Assembly: GCA_946811185.2 (NCBI GenBank)
Contig: OX328096.1
Location: forward strand, 50,606,252 to 50,670,251
Length of the DNA stretch: 64,000 nucleotides
DNA from: Hippopus hippopus
Taxonomy: Eukaryota; Mollusca; Bivalvia; Cardiida; Cardiidae
Reading direction: 5' to 3'
Part shown: in pieces, positions 43,638 through 55,669 of the stretch
Position numbering within the stretch: position 1 is the stretch's first letter
Layout of the letters: each line of letters opens with the position of its first letter
Notes under the pieces: generated by a model
Databases searched by the model: none
What the model saw: the letters and a program-made list of their open reading frames with translations, nothing else
Told to the model about the DNA's origin: nothing
Position numbers and translations under genes: made by a program

Positions 43638-43847
43638 TTAAGGATAGGGCACCCTAATGGGATTCGTGTAACATCGCCTTTCATCGCCAAAATCGTACGG
43701 ATTCGGCTAAGACTCGGGTAATCCGTAATCGATGCGGCGAAGCAGCGTGTATCGGCCGATCGATTACGGATTACCCGAGTCGTAGCCGAATCCGTACGTT
43801 TTTTTCGGCGATGTTACAAGAATCCCATTAGAGTGCCCTATCCTTAA
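43638..43847. mobile_element. palindromic MITE, 210 bp
   Basis: TTAAGGATAGGGCACCCTAA at the left is inverted at the right end (GTGCCCTATCCTTAA). The inner arms GGGTAATCCGTAATCGAT and ATCGATTACGGATTACCC pair. Almost the whole element folds back. Confidence 0.85.
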
Positions 43848-43887
43848 GGGTATAGCCGTTATGGCCTAATGAGGGGTAAACCCGGCT

Positions 43888-43962
43888 GCCTGTATAGCTC
43901 AGTTGCGTGAGTCGTTGACAACATATTTAACGTCATGGGTTCGAGTCCCACCAAGCGTACCT
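43888..43962 (+). mobile_element. tRNA-like sequence (SINE head)
   Basis: TATAGCTCAGTTGCGTGAGT (A box) and GGGTTCGAGTCCC (B box) are well kept, but the first seven bases do not pair with the last seven, so it is not called a functional tRNA. Confidence 0.5.
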
Positions 43963-44512
43963 TATGTCCAACATTTTCTTTTTATTTTTGGTTTTACCGA
44001 ACTGAGAGTGAGTATTCAAGTCCTTATAATTTTTTGTACAAATATCAACTTTCTGACCTTCAAACTTTCTGTGTTTCAAAGCCCTATAACTCTGATAAAT
44101 ATTGAAAGAATATGAATATTGCTTCAACTTATGAGGTATCTTAGTGATAAAAAGCAATGAAAAAAAAAATTTGGTTCAAATCTATCTCTTTATAGTTATT
44201 TGAGGGAAACAAAGATATTCTTGACAGTTTCAAGATCCCATATTTCCAACAATTCGTTAGAGTTGGCAACAATCGAATTTATTACCTGGAATATAAATAT
44301 GGCTATGTATAAAGCTGAGTTGAAATTTGCAAAAAACATCCCATCTCACACGACTTCGTGTTTCTTAAATTGTTCAAATACCATTTTCATTTTAATCTAA
44401 CTAATCTTGCATCTCGTTGACCGAACGACATTTACGGAAGTCTGACACTGACAATGAGTTTTAAGTTTTCTAAATGAAAACCAGAGGTTTTTTTTATTTT
44501 ACTTCACTTTAC

Positions 44513-44521
44513 TTTATTCAT

Positions 44522-44572
<51 letters not shown>

Positions 44573-44587
44573 TTATTTATTTATTTC
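44513..44587 (+). repeat. (TTTA)n microsatellite
   Basis: About 18 TTTA units with one interruption. Confidence 0.95.
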
Positions 44588-44785
44588 AATATTCACAACT
44601 TCAATAGCCTGTAACTCTTTCAAAAAGAATGGATTTGACCAATAATGAATCTTACATAGCATCGTTGATATAAAGACACATGGTAGATTTAGATTTATTC
44701 TGACTACAAACTCTGATGTTTTGTAACGGAATAATAAACTTCAATTTTTCAAAGTTTCAAGTCCTGTAAATCACCCGCAACACCA

Positions 44786-44983
44786 GGGCCAATTTTCACC
44801 AACCATTCTTAAGAACATTCTTAGTCTTATTCCCCAAGATTTTCTACATTCGAAAGTAACCCAACTTCTGACTGGCTAAACCAAATGGTTTAGCCAATCA
44901 GAAGTTGTGTTACTTTCAAATTTAGAAAATTCTGGAGAATAAGACTGAGAATGTTCTTAAGAGTGGTTGGTGAATACGCGCCC
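44786..44983. mobile_element. palindromic MITE, 198 bp
   Basis: CACCAACCATTCTTAAGAAC at the left is matched inverted by GTTCTTAAGAGTGGTTGGTG. The inner arms AACTTCTGACTGGCTAAACC and GGTTTAGCCAATCAGAAGTT meet at the centre. Confidence 0.85.
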
Positions 44984-44989
44984 AGCTTT

Positions 44990-45810
44990 CGATTGTAATT
45001 AAATGCAAACCGCAACTCATTGATATAACAACGTATGAAATTTGGGATAACTCTGACAAAAGCATTGAAGTTATTTGAAAGTAACCAGAAAAAAAATCCA
45101 ATAATCACGTTTGAAAGTTCAGTAACAGTTCCAAACAGACTTCACGGTAATCAGAGTCAACCTTCATCTCATTTACGTGCAGACACATACAAAATTTGCT
45201 ATAAATCTGATGATACACATTGAAATTATTTAACGAATTCAGTAAATTTCCAATTTTCACGATTTCAATGTCTAATAGTAATTCTTTCAAACAACATCAG
45301 ATATTGACCATAATGGAAGTCAACCTGCATCTTACTGATACAAAGACAACATGGGTTTTGGAATGAATCTAATACTAAATTGAGAAATTATGAAACATTT
45401 GGAAACCAGAAATTTACCTATACGATTCAAAGTTCCTTTTCTTTTTTAAATATAATAGGATCTTGCATCTCACTGATACAAATGTATCGATAAATTCTGG
45501 ATAAAACCCGTCAAGAAACATTGAATTTATTTAACTGAAACCAAGTAATTCAGACGTACGAACAGACAATTCACATACAGACCGACCGCTAAAATATATT
45601 CTCCCGATCTTCGATCAAGAGGGGAGGTGGGCATGAAAATAGAAATCAGACAGATTTTCAAATTACACAACGTCTCACCTTCTACAAATAAGAAAAGTAT
45701 GACCTAGCAGTTGACATTAATCAGCCCTCACAACTAGGACAAATAAACTGGTTCAAGCTTGGTATGAACTCCTCCTTGGCCAAGTTGCGACATGCTCGAC
45801 ATTCATCCCA
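44990..45810. other. no feature seen
   Basis: AT-rich; loose repetition of CATCTCACTGATAC-type phrases (near 45330 and 45465) suggests an old repeat. Confidence 0.35.
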
Positions 45811-45817
45811 GAGCCCG

Positions 45818-46046
45818 TGCTTATAAAACTTTAGTTTATGCTCAACTGAGTTTGTGCTGAAACTTAAATCTCAGATTTATGCTTAAAACGGCACGAAAAT
45901 TTAAATATTAAAACTGATTGAATAACCAGAAATAAAGAAAAGCACTTAATATCAGAGGTCACTCCATTAGGTTTATCAAATTAAATTCATACAACTTTAA
46001 ATTCATGCTCAGCTGAGTTGATCACAAATAACAAGTTTTATAAGCA
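45818..46046. mobile_element. MITE-like element, 229 bp
   Basis: TGCTTATAAAACTTTAG at the left is inverted at the right end (AGTTTTATAAGCA). ATGCTCAACTGAGTT and ATGCTCAGCTGAGTT are internal repeats. Confidence 0.6.
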
Positions 46047-46620
46047 TTGACCCAGGTATCACTGGGAAAAGTACGGCTCTGTGCATGTAGGGCACGATCA
46101 GTCTTCCTCCTCACTGCTGCCCTGATGTTCAAAGGAGGTTCATTACCGTATTCAAGAATCAAATTTATTGGCCCCAATGATTATTTTTTACACATGGTAG
46201 TAAGTAGACATCTACCATCGCCGAGAACGGGAATGAAGTTCAAATGGGCGAGACCAAGTACGATTTGTAACTTAAACTGGTCGCTTGGCTGTTGAAGCGC
46301 AACATGACTAATGACTGGCAGGATGTTCAGTGAACAGTTGTTGTCTTTGCTGTCGTCATCTTTGGTGTAGCATGTACTGGAATCTGTTATCTCGTCGACG
46401 GGATAGCTGGGTTGCAGATTCAATGATTGATTTTCTGCATTCGAGATGACGAACTGACAGACGTGACCCATCATTTTCCGGTGTGCTGATTGGCTGACTG
46501 AAGGAACTAAAAAAACTGTTGATAGGACTGTTCCCTCGATGGATTGATTTGCTGCTCGGATCTTTGATATAATTTTGGCGTACTTTTAAGCTTGAAATCT
46601 CTGATCCTGAATCGTGCCCT
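46047..46620 (-). pseudogene. possible degenerate coding segment, unknown family
   Basis: On the minus strand a frame from about 46587 down to 46181 is open and continues in the same frame after a TAA until it meets the MITE at 46046. It contains HVALQQPSDQFKLQIVLGL, then NFIPVLGDGRCLL, then after the stop NEPPLNIRAAVRRK. A second frame is also open upstream, as if a frameshift had occurred. I do not recognise the protein; it might come from a transposon. Chance is possible. Confidence 0.22.
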
Positions 46621-47039
46621 GAAACTATTCTCTGCCTTCTCTGGCAACACTGTTCTGTCAGGAGAAAATGTCTTTTTTATTAATGATTCAGCAGTAGATT
46701 TCTCCAGCTAATGCTTATTGAAGCCAGAAGCGCGTACAATGCTGGTTCCTTCAGGGGTTCCATAGACTCAGACTGTGACGCAGCATGAATCCCTGCACCC
46801 AGTCCATCCCAAACTTTTGCTAATTGCTGTTAGAGAGTTGCTGATTGTTTTTATTGATTTTGTTGTTTCTGCGAGTTTATGTATTTTTAGCCGCCTAATG
46901 GAAATTACTGTGAATCCTCATGCCAATTACTGCGGCGGCGCAAAGCACGATGGGCAGTTGCTGACCAAATTTGCCTTCATGGAAAGACTGTTATATATAT
47001 CTGAGGTTTTCCTCACTAGATGCGGACGATGACAGCAAA

Positions 47040-48700
47040 ATTAAATAGCGGAATTACCAGTTTCAATCGAAAGTATCCACTCTTTCTTTGAATACTCACT
47101 ACGACCTGTGTCTAGTAAATAGACTCGAAGCTATTGCCACGGATTTTTTTTTACGAAATATCTTTAAATCATTTGATTAGTCCAATACATGTAAGGTTTG
47201 TGAAGCGTAAATCACTAAAGACGATTGAAAAAAATTCAAGAGGCTGAACGCCCAGTGGATGGGCAAAACGCGAACCATGGGCGTTTTGCCTCTGCAGTGC
47301 AATGGGCCTTTTGCCCCACAGAGATATCGGTACTATTCTCTGTTAATAGTCTTGATGTAGGCGTAAGTAACAATAGCCTATGTCTCTCTAAACGTTGCTG
47401 ACACTTTAGATTACAAGCACATGGTAGCTTCGAACATAGGTTCCAGCAGAAGATGAGCAGTACACTAATGTATAATAATGCAAATGTTCATCAATATTAA
47501 AAAAAGGTATTTTGATGTTGAGAGTAACCCTTAGCCGCGAAAGTCACAGTCCTTTGTGTTTCTTAAAATGTTGGCTATGGTGTCATATATGAAACACAAC
47601 TTCACTACCTAGAACTCGAGACTGTTAGTTTAAGGTTGGCGTTTTACCCCACCTGGGCGTTTTGTCCCCTTTTACCTACTTTTGTTATACTATATGACCA
47701 ATGGCTGCTATCCCAATTTCATGTACTACCGCTGGTCACATGGGTGGACCTTTGCAAGGTATTCTTTTAAAGGCATGGAACTGTTGTAATGCAGGAAAAG
47801 TTACATCTCTATTTGCTTAACATTTACCAACAACCCCGAAATAACATTCCAGAAAGTAATCTGCACATATTAACGTTATTGGGGCGGCGCATGAGCGGCG
47901 GCACTATATTTTTATTCGCTTTTGAAAAGTACCTGTGGAGGTAGCCATATTGTTTACTATATGGACTGGTTCAGTTTTTTTTTTTTTAACATACATGTAA
48001 AAATACGGTACTTTCATTACCAGATCGAGCCCGTACTGAGTTTGTTTTTCTATTTGGGCTGATTTTTTGTTTTTTAACATGTAAAATACCGTACTTTCAT
48101 TGCCAGACCGATAAAAACCAGACCGTATCCCAGATGGCCCAGAGTTTAAATATTTGTCATGGACCTCTACGAAGTTTGTTCAAGTGATGCCCTTGGCGTA
48201 AAAATTATCCCGCTGTAATGTGCCCTATTTCAGAAACAACTGATTTGCGGCGCCATTGATGTTATGCATCAATATTTTCTTGTTTAATTTCTCTTAAGCC
48301 ATTTCCAGACAAAGCAACCTTTAACAACTATTAAAAATACGGTAGGTGGAGGAGCATTTACTTTTAACCAATACCTGCTACTTTTTCGCTAGAAAAAGAA
48401 AAGTCTATTGTATCACACAAAAATAACTTAATTTTTATGTTATGTCAGTGCTTTGTGTCACTTGCACTACTAAAAATTGTGTTTGAATGTATACTGTATG
48501 GTAACCTATCTGTCTAACAACTGTTCCGCATGTAAGTCTAAAATCCGAGTCTCTGTGTTTAGTAAGACTGAAACAAAAGATAGATCTCGGACGACCAGAA
48601 TGCCTGTCAGTTATTATTCTGAAATTCAACTCGATGTGAGGTCAATACACGACTTAGTCACACTTAGAACAAAATCGCAATGATAACTGATTTGTACTCT
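47040..48700. other. no gene seen; GCGTTTTGCCCC motifs
   Basis: GGGCAAAACGC, GGGCGTTTTGCC and CCTTTTGCCCCAC near 47258-47320, GGCGTTTTACCCCACC near 47639. Otherwise AT-rich non-coding. Confidence 0.4.
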
Positions 48701-48714
48701 CTTATTATTGAAAG

Positions 48715-48753
48715 GGGAGAGCGACACGAGAAGACAACAGGAAAAACCGTAGG
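48715..48753 (+). other. candidate exon (weak), 13 codons, phase 0/0
   Basis: ATTATTGAAAG precedes and GTATGT follows; reads GRATREDNRKNRR. Basic and hydrophilic; unidentified. Confidence 0.2.
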
Positions 48754-49269
48754 GTATGTCTGCCTACAGATTTCTTTACTCGTAATTTCTGAATATTCGC
48801 TTTGCGCAAGTATTTTGCGTGTTTTTTTTTTTTCATTATCGATTCAGGCATATTTGGGACATTATCTTTCATATAATCACCTTGCTAATAACCCATTTAT
48901 GTCGGATTTATAGCATCATACTAATGGGTAAAAAGTAATTATGGGCCACCAAGAGTACATGCCAGTGCACACATGAAAGAAAAGGCTATAGATCTAAATG
49001 TGATATGTTTTTGTTTTTCATGATAGTTTTTGTAATGATGGACGTATTTGAAACATGTACATTTTGATATTAGAAATGTCAAAATTTTTATCAGCTGAAA
49101 TATTAAAGGTCTGAGGTTTTTCATTTGCTTTTATAAATGGAAAAAAAATAATCACGTCGGCAAAAGGTAGAATATTGTATCATCCACATTTTCCCGGATG
49201 AAGAGATGTTTTCAATGGGAAGTTAACGTTCCCAGTAACAAAGCTTTTTTCTTGTTTGCCATGTAACAG

Positions 49270-49317
49270 GTTCATTATGGTGATGGCTACCATATGCAAG
49301 AGCTTCGATCAAGACCG
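49270..49317 (+). other. candidate exon, 16 codons, phase 0/0
   Basis: TTGCCATGTAACAG precedes and GTAAGT follows; reads VHYGDGYHMQELRSRP. Good splice sites; product unknown. Confidence 0.3.
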
Positions 49318-49646
49318 GTAAGTTAACGATCATATAAAGCTCTACATGTATCAAAGTATATATGGTGTAAGTTTGCGCTAGCACTGTCTCGGTAAATACA
49401 AGTGGATTTTGTAGTAATTTATATGGTAGGGGTAGAGTCTCTGCTTATTGAACCTTGAGTAAGTAGGTTGTATGCCGCTCTAGATAGCAGATGATTGTTA
49501 TCCTTCTCCTCGGTGTGAGTGCCCAACGATGGTCCGTTAGGTTGACTCCAATATTAAGATGTTGCACAACATTCTTCATCTCTGAAAAATTCGTATGAAT
49601 CTAATGTATTGGTGGTTTTGTATCCATGTCTAGTGTATGTTGGAGG

Positions 49647-49843
49647 TTAATTCATTTCCAAATGACAAAATTTTCGCCTTATCCAAATTGAAAGCATTTA
49701 CAGACGACAAATAAAATGTACATGTAACTCAAAACATTAAATGTGTCTTTCATAGAGTAGAAAAGGAGAAAATGCTGATTATCAGCATTTTTTTCATTAT
49801 CCCAAAGGGTTGTTAAAGTCGGGATTGTGTGGTAAAGGGTTAA
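49647..49843 (+). mobile_element. TTAA-palindrome MITE copy
   Basis: TTAATTCATTTCCAAATGAC to TGTGGTAAAGGGTTAA; shortened centre ATGCTGATTATCAGCAT. Confidence 0.8.
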
Positions 49844-50425
49844 CTGCGTCACCATGGAGACAGATATTGTGGTGAAGTGGTGGAGTATTTGCATACTAGT
49901 CATAAGGTTGTGGGTTATATCAAAGATAAGAGTATCTTATCTATATGCCCGTTAAAGTGACAATAGCTTCCAAAAATAAACAAAGCGGGTGTTACAATAC
50001 ATTTAAGTTTAAATCACACCATTTAAAAACATGGAAACTACTGAGAAGATGACAATCTGTTATAGTACGGTCGGCCCCAGTGTTCGTCTCTAGTAGAGAA
50101 ATTAATTTAAAAACTAGGCTAAAACTGCCTGGTCACTCTATCTTTTGTTTACGTTTTGTCTGATTTTAAAATTCATTTTTCTGCCAGCGGCTAACACTTG
50201 GACCGACCACACAATGGCAGATTGTCATCTTCACAATGTTTTCCATACTTTTAAATGGCATGATTTAAATTTAAGTGCATTTTAACACCTGCATTGATAT
50301 TTTGGCCGCTATTGAGCATTTAAGTTACTCACTCTTCTGCACCCTGATCATCGTGGCAAATGATGTCCTCTTCAAGTAAAGAAGAACAAGATTTTGCTGA
50401 ACTTGTCATTACACAAAATAGTTGT

Positions 50426-50612
50426 TTAACACTTTACCGTTCCGTACGATCCCGAGTTTATAACTCATTGAAGAAGAAGGCTCTGAAAACATTGTGAAAA
50501 AAGGAGAAATGACTGGTAGTCAGCATTTGTTGTTTTACTTTTCCCTCGCATTGTTTTCAAAAAGAAACCTCTTCATTTCAGCCACATTTCATCAGACATC
50601 TCATTTGCTGAT
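50426..50612 (-). mobile_element. TTAA-palindrome MITE, right end replaced
   Basis: TTAACACTTTACCGTTCCG start; hairpin diverged; it ends near a (GT)n run. Confidence 0.65.
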
Positions 50613-50631
50613 GTGTGTGTGTGTGTGTGTT
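50612..50631 (+). repeat. (GT)n microsatellite
   Basis: About nine GT units. Confidence 0.85.
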
Positions 50632-50672
50632 TCCGCTCCAGTGGGGGACAAATGAAATTAACTAATATATTT

Positions 50673-51236
50673 GATTTATTATATACTTTGATATTGTCCC
50701 CATGTATTTGCACTGGATGAAAGTGTGCAATATTTTTCCATATTGCATACTTTGATATTACATACTTTAGAGCTTTTTTTAACGTGCGTTGCTAAGTACG
50801 GAACTATTTTAAAACCCGCCATTTCTCCCAAAATCAAAATATGAACGGCCGCCATTATCGTAAATTTCGTAGTTAGACATCACATTTTACGAACTTTTCT
50901 ATGCATAGTACTTAATTAAAACATGAAAAATAAGCAGAATGTTTGTTTCCCGAATAACAGTCATTACAAAGCTATGAAAAAATTGTCTATCGAACAGGTT
51001 TATCGACGATGAAATTATTAAGCGGTCGCCATCTTGTTTGTTTACATACCTTTAGCAACGGTGACGTCATCAAAAGCCAAAATTGAAAATTCCGCGAAAG
51101 TACGCTATGGCGACGAAACAGATTTCTCGTCGCTTTTTGAATAAATAAGACTGTTTTTAAAAAGATAAATCAACGAATTCGATGAAAATACTGTTAAATC
51201 ACGGGAAATTATGTAAACAATATCAAAGTATATAAT
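50673..51236. mobile_element. possible DNA element with ATATACTTTGATATTGT ends
   Basis: TTATATACTTTGATATTGT (about 50678) is inverted as ACAATATCAAAGTATATAA (about 51218). No coding region inside. A strong palindrome starts immediately to the right. Confidence 0.4.
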
Positions 51237-51369
51237 GGTTGCACTTGTATGGGGATATATTGTGTTGAACTCGTTCTTTTGGCGTAGTTGCCCTCGCAAG
51301 CTCGGGCAACTCTACCAAAAGAACTCGTTCAACACAATATATCCCCATACAAGTGCAATAACCTATAAT
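51229..51369. repeat. strong palindrome, about 65-bp arms
   Basis: GGTTGCACTTGTATGGGGAT at the left is inverted at the right end (ATCCCCATACAAGTGCAATAACC). The arms meet at GCCCTCGCAAGCTCGGGC. Confidence 0.85.
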
Positions 51370-51379
51370 ATTGCATATG

Positions 51380-53600
51380 TAAATAATTAAGATTGCACAG
51401 TTAAGTACTGGGGTCAAAGAATATTTTCAAAGTTCCAGCCACCCTAATTTTCATCAGCGCTTCTTAATAATGTTAACGTTCTTTGTTTCAAGATTAGCCA
51501 TCTGATTGTTCAAGACGTTCTGTCTTGGCCAAATAAGATAGGACAGTCTTAGAATTAGAATTATAGGTGAATTAAGACTGGTTGTCGAAAGCAGATTTTG
51601 CGTTTGATAGTAGTTCGATGTATTTTTTGAAGAAATTAGAATGTTGTAAGATGTAAATATTAAGTTAAAAAAAAAAGTGAATAAAATCATGTTTGTTTGG
51701 GAAAAAAAAAAAAGACTGGCCATTTATGTGTGCTCCGTCTTTTTTTTTTTATATATATGACAAAGGGAAATTATTTCAGGCATAAGGTGAAGTTTGTTTA
51801 TTTCATGCAATAAAAGTTATAAAGGTTTGGCTCTGTAGTAAATTTCTTTTTGATACTACTGTATTTGTAGGTCAGACCTTCCAACCGGGTGTATGGCACT
51901 TCACAGGTCTGTGGAATATGTCACTGTTGAGAACTTTTAATATAATCTCATACACGCAAAATTTTAGACTATTGAATACAGAAACATATCAAGTGGAAAG
52001 GAGCAACATAGAGCAATTTCAAGAAGGAGTGCCAAACAGATCTAAAATGAAATTGACCATTTAATCGTGCTTTAAACTGAGGACCCATTCTTGCAGCCAG
52101 GCCGATCTCCGTTTGTGAAATTCAGTAGATTTCACACTAACTTATTACATTAAACTGACTAAATTACTTTAGATCGCACGGTCAAAGTTGTGAAAGCTGG
52201 TGGGAAGCCGCAAAAGCTTATCGCTAGATTCCACCCAGAGTCATTTGTATACCACATCTAATCAAAGCGTTGAGAACCCTGAAGTGGTATTTGTCAAGGA
52301 AGCCATTGTGTGGAATTAATAATTTGAAAGACAAAGAAAAATATTAATCAAATATTGGCTTGAAAGTCAACCTACTAAGCAAATCAATACCTTTTTTGGT
52401 TGAAGGGAGAGTACTCATGACAAAGTTAGGATTATTTGTGTATTGGTGGTCTCCCTTTGATCATTAGGAGTCAAGAGTAACGTCCCTTGACAGTATGATG
52501 CATGGTGGATAGAGAGAGAAACCATGTGAATATATCGAATAAAATTAAGTTTGTACCTGAAAACTATGATTTTGAAATATCTTTGGCCGTTAACATTTAA
52601 TTCCAAACATTACAATCAATTATTTCGATCTATAAATATTCATGCCCAATCAAATGGAGTAGCGCGCAGTCATTGGATGAACAAGCCATGGGACGAACTG
52701 GTTTTGGAAAGAAAAAGCCCAGGTCCAAGTTATCGGTAGACAAATTTTGTATCATTGCACCAATAGAAGGCTATGAGCGAGTGAAGCTATTTTCAATCAA
52801 AAATTAATATTTCCATGACCGATGGCCTCACCCAGTGTATTTTAACATGCCATTTCCAATTACATATCTGGGTGCTACCGAAAAACTCATTTGCCTGAGA
52901 AAAATTGAGTTAAATTGGGTTTGTTTCCTTCGGCTTTGCACAAAATACGATACATGGTCTTTAAAATTCAATATTGAACTCATAGTGGTATTGTCTTCGA
53001 CAAATACCACAAAAACAGCATCATTCTACTCGCGATAACAACAACAACAACAACAAAAATGCTATACTTATCATCTTCCCCTTTTTTTCAGCGATCTGTT
53101 TCATCCAAACGTCAAATGCTCATGCATATAGACTTAGTTTATATTTCTTTTGGCTTTGAAAATATTTCTTTGCACCCTTGATATCGAATTCCGGCGCTGT
53201 CGAGCGCTTCAGTGTTGAGTTCCTGTGACCTACGACTGTCGCATTTAGCGTACAAGTCTATGTAAAATATTTCTACTCCATTTTACTTATTTACCGCATT
53301 AACACGTAGGGTCAAAGGTGATTAACTAACTACCATGTGGCAAGCATCATTTGACACCCTTAATTTAATAACTGAGAATTGACATTTGAATTCAGAACTA
53401 CCATTTTCTGTGTCAGTCCGTGCAACCTCGCAAACGTTGAAAGTGATCTTTGGCATTGAGCAAAACGAACATATTGTGGACTGAAAATGAGTGAGTTTGG
53501 CTCTTCGGGTTGAAGTTGTGGCAATGGCTTTTTCAACTCATGTATGTAGCGAACCCTTGATGTTTTTGCCAGTCTTTTGACATTCCTGACTAATCATTGT
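51380..53600. other. no gene recognised
   Basis: AT-rich; several overlapping short open frames on both strands near 52415-53038 show no domain. A 36-nt stretch at 51871-51906 is open in phase 0 between TTGTAG and GTCTGT but is very weak. Confidence 0.35.
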
Positions 53601-53623
53601 GTTTTATCCTTTTCTGAAACAAG

Positions 53624-53681
53624 AACTCAAATGGCTTATCAACTGGTTATGACAGATCACCAAGACAATCTACGAACCTCG
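53624..53681 (+). other. candidate exon, duplicated partner A
   Basis: CTTTTCTGAAACAAG precedes; reads NSNGLSTGYDRSPRQSTNL in phase 0. The sequence is clearly homologous to 55609-55660 and the match goes on downstream (TTTTGTACAATTAA in both). The donor (GTTTAAG) is poor. Product unknown, hydrophilic and Ser-rich. Confidence 0.3.
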
Positions 53682-53817
53682 GTTTAAGGGTAATGTATAT
53701 AGTGGTTTTGTACAATTAAACCTTTGGTGTAGAGAGAATACTTTACTTTTATGAAATAGAGTAACAAAAGAAACAATTTTCTTTTCTGAGGGATGCCAGA
53801 AGGCGTCTAGATTATGG

Positions 53818-54007
53818 ATTGTTTGATTGATTGAATGGTGTTTTACGTTGCTCTCACCATGATTTCAGTCATATCACGGCGACAGCTCTATTTAAAGTGT
53901 TCTGCTTGAGGGCCCTCCTACAAAAAAACCAGTGCTTCCACTGAGGTTTAAATCCGGAGCCTTCAGGTTACGAACCCTACACTTTATCACTGAGCTACGC
54001 AGGACAG
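53818..54007 (-). mobile_element. tRNA-derived SINE with target-site duplication
   Basis: GTCTAGATTATGG (53805-53817) and GTCTAGATAATGG (54008-54020) flank it. Minus strand: GTAGCTCAGTGATAAAGTG and a decayed B box; CTGTCGCCGTGATATGACTG near the 3' end. Confidence 0.8.
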
Positions 54008-54063
54008 GTCTAGATAATGGAAATGATGCATAAGACGGTTTGCGATAGATAGACTACGAAGAA

Positions 54064-54064
<1 letters not shown>

Positions 54065-54094
<30 letters not shown>

Positions 54095-54126
54095 CAAAAA
54101 AAAAAAAAAAACAAAACAAAACAAAA
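54065..54126 (+). repeat. poly-T tract followed by A-rich tract
   Basis: About 30 T, then AAAAC-type repeats. Confidence 0.9.
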
Positions 54127-54387
54127 CACGTTTTCAATGTAGAACTAGGAAAAAGATGAAACAATAAATAAAAGGAAAGGGCAAAATAATTTTTTTCCTC
54201 CTCCAGAATTATAGGAGGTAGCCTTTCCTATCCCCTCTGCTCCTAGGCCTTTGCTTAGGGTTAAAAATAATAAATTGTGAAATGATTTGCATTCAGTTCA
54301 TCCAGAACATAAACTGACTATTAAATTACTAACTAGGTACCATAAATCAAAATTCAAGTTATTATACAGTAATTTCTCCAACATTTC

Positions 54388-54614
54388 TTAACTCCGTACC
54401 ATACGACAATATTTTAGACAGGTCCAAATTCAAAGCACTTGCAGACGACAAATTAAATGTGGCTCGAATGATTAGATTTGTTTCGGAAAGGTTAAAAAAG
54501 ACGTTGGAACGGAGAAAGTGCTAGTTACCTGCATTTTCTGCTTTTCCCACGATGTTTCCAAAAATCTAATTTTCCATGGCCATTAAAATTCGGGAAGGTT
54601 TGCTAAAGACTTAA
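54388..54614 (+). mobile_element. TTAA-palindrome MITE copy
   Basis: TTAACTCCGTACCATACGAC to TTTGCTAAAGACTTAA; arms moderately diverged. Confidence 0.8.
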
Positions 54615-54628
54615 GATTTTCACTTTAG

Positions 54629-54694
54629 AATTCTGACAGCTCTGCAGACATCAGAGAAGGCTTTCCAGATAAAGCTCAAGGAAACCGAACGAGG
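54629..54694 (+). other. candidate exon, 22 codons, phase 0/0
   Basis: ATTTTCACTTTAG precedes and GTAAGG follows; begins NSDSSADIREGFPDK and ends GNRTR. It lies 14 bp past the end of a MITE copy. Unidentified, hydrophilic. Confidence 0.28.
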
Positions 54695-55608
54695 GTAAGG
54701 AAAAGACTGGCCGAGTTAAACTGCATTTTATCTATTCATTTGTAATATGCATATGTAATTATGCTTTACATAGGAAACACTGAATAAAGCCCCTTTATCA
54801 GAAATATGCATTGTACGACAGCGTTTACAAATGAAAATTTCCCCCACCCCACCTCACATAAATTATACTAAATGTAAATCCATTTGATTCCAAAATTCCA
54901 ATAAACTTGAATAAATATCTGTTTGACGACAATCCTAGAACTTTTTTTTTAAACCTATTCTGGACAGTGTGTACAGTGACAGATCATAATTTTTGTTGTA
55001 GACTTAGTCCTGCTGTCTAAAAGGCAATGTAAACCCGAAGTTATAAACAAACATCAATTAAACTGACTTTGATACTTTGTTAGCCTGGTACAGGCGAAAA
55101 CATACAGTCTTTAAATCACCTATTGCTGTCTCCTTTCACGGTCTCTTCAGTTCTGTACTAGCTAAACTGTTCATCGGTTCCATAATTTTTTCGTCATTTT
55201 TTACAAAATAGGGTCCGAATGAATAAATGAAAAAAAAAAACGATCTGATTGGAACTCTGGCTATCTTCTGTATTCTGTTGGCTTGTATTTGATTGCAAAG
55301 ACTGAAAATAGTAGCGAATAGAAGGTTTATTAACGTCGTAAACTGACTTCTCCGGATCTTCAAAAATGATCTTTTAACTTTACGTTTATAAGCTTTAGAG
55401 CTATTGTACGATATTGATTTGGCTGTAAACGTTTTCATTTTGACAAGCTAGTATAAGGTAATTTTACGGACGTTTTGGCCTATACATCTCACGAAATATC
55501 GGACAATGAACGGATCTGTATTACCTTAGAGATGTTTGCTTGCGTGTACTGCAGTATAACTTATTTATTGTACTTATTTATTTTAGCTTTTTTTCCCTTA
55601 CAACAAAG

Positions 55609-55660
55609 CATTCAAATAGGTCATCGAATGATTATGAGAGATCACAAGGACAATCTTCAA
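55609..55660 (+). other. candidate exon, duplicated partner B
   Basis: TTTTCCCTTACAACAAAG precedes and GTGAGC follows; reads HSNRSSNDYERSQGQSS in phase 0. Compared with 53624-53681, the frame keeps S-N, S, Y-[DE]-R-S and Q-S, and one change is silent. Confidence 0.3.
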
Positions 55661-55669
55661 GTGAGCCTT

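Noticed and set aside
43888..43962. Functional tRNA gene
   Set aside because: A and B boxes are good but the acceptor stem does not pair; better explained as a SINE head.
52828..53038. Overlapping open frames on both strands
   Set aside because: No domain, no splice context, no codon signal; expected by chance in AT-rich DNA.
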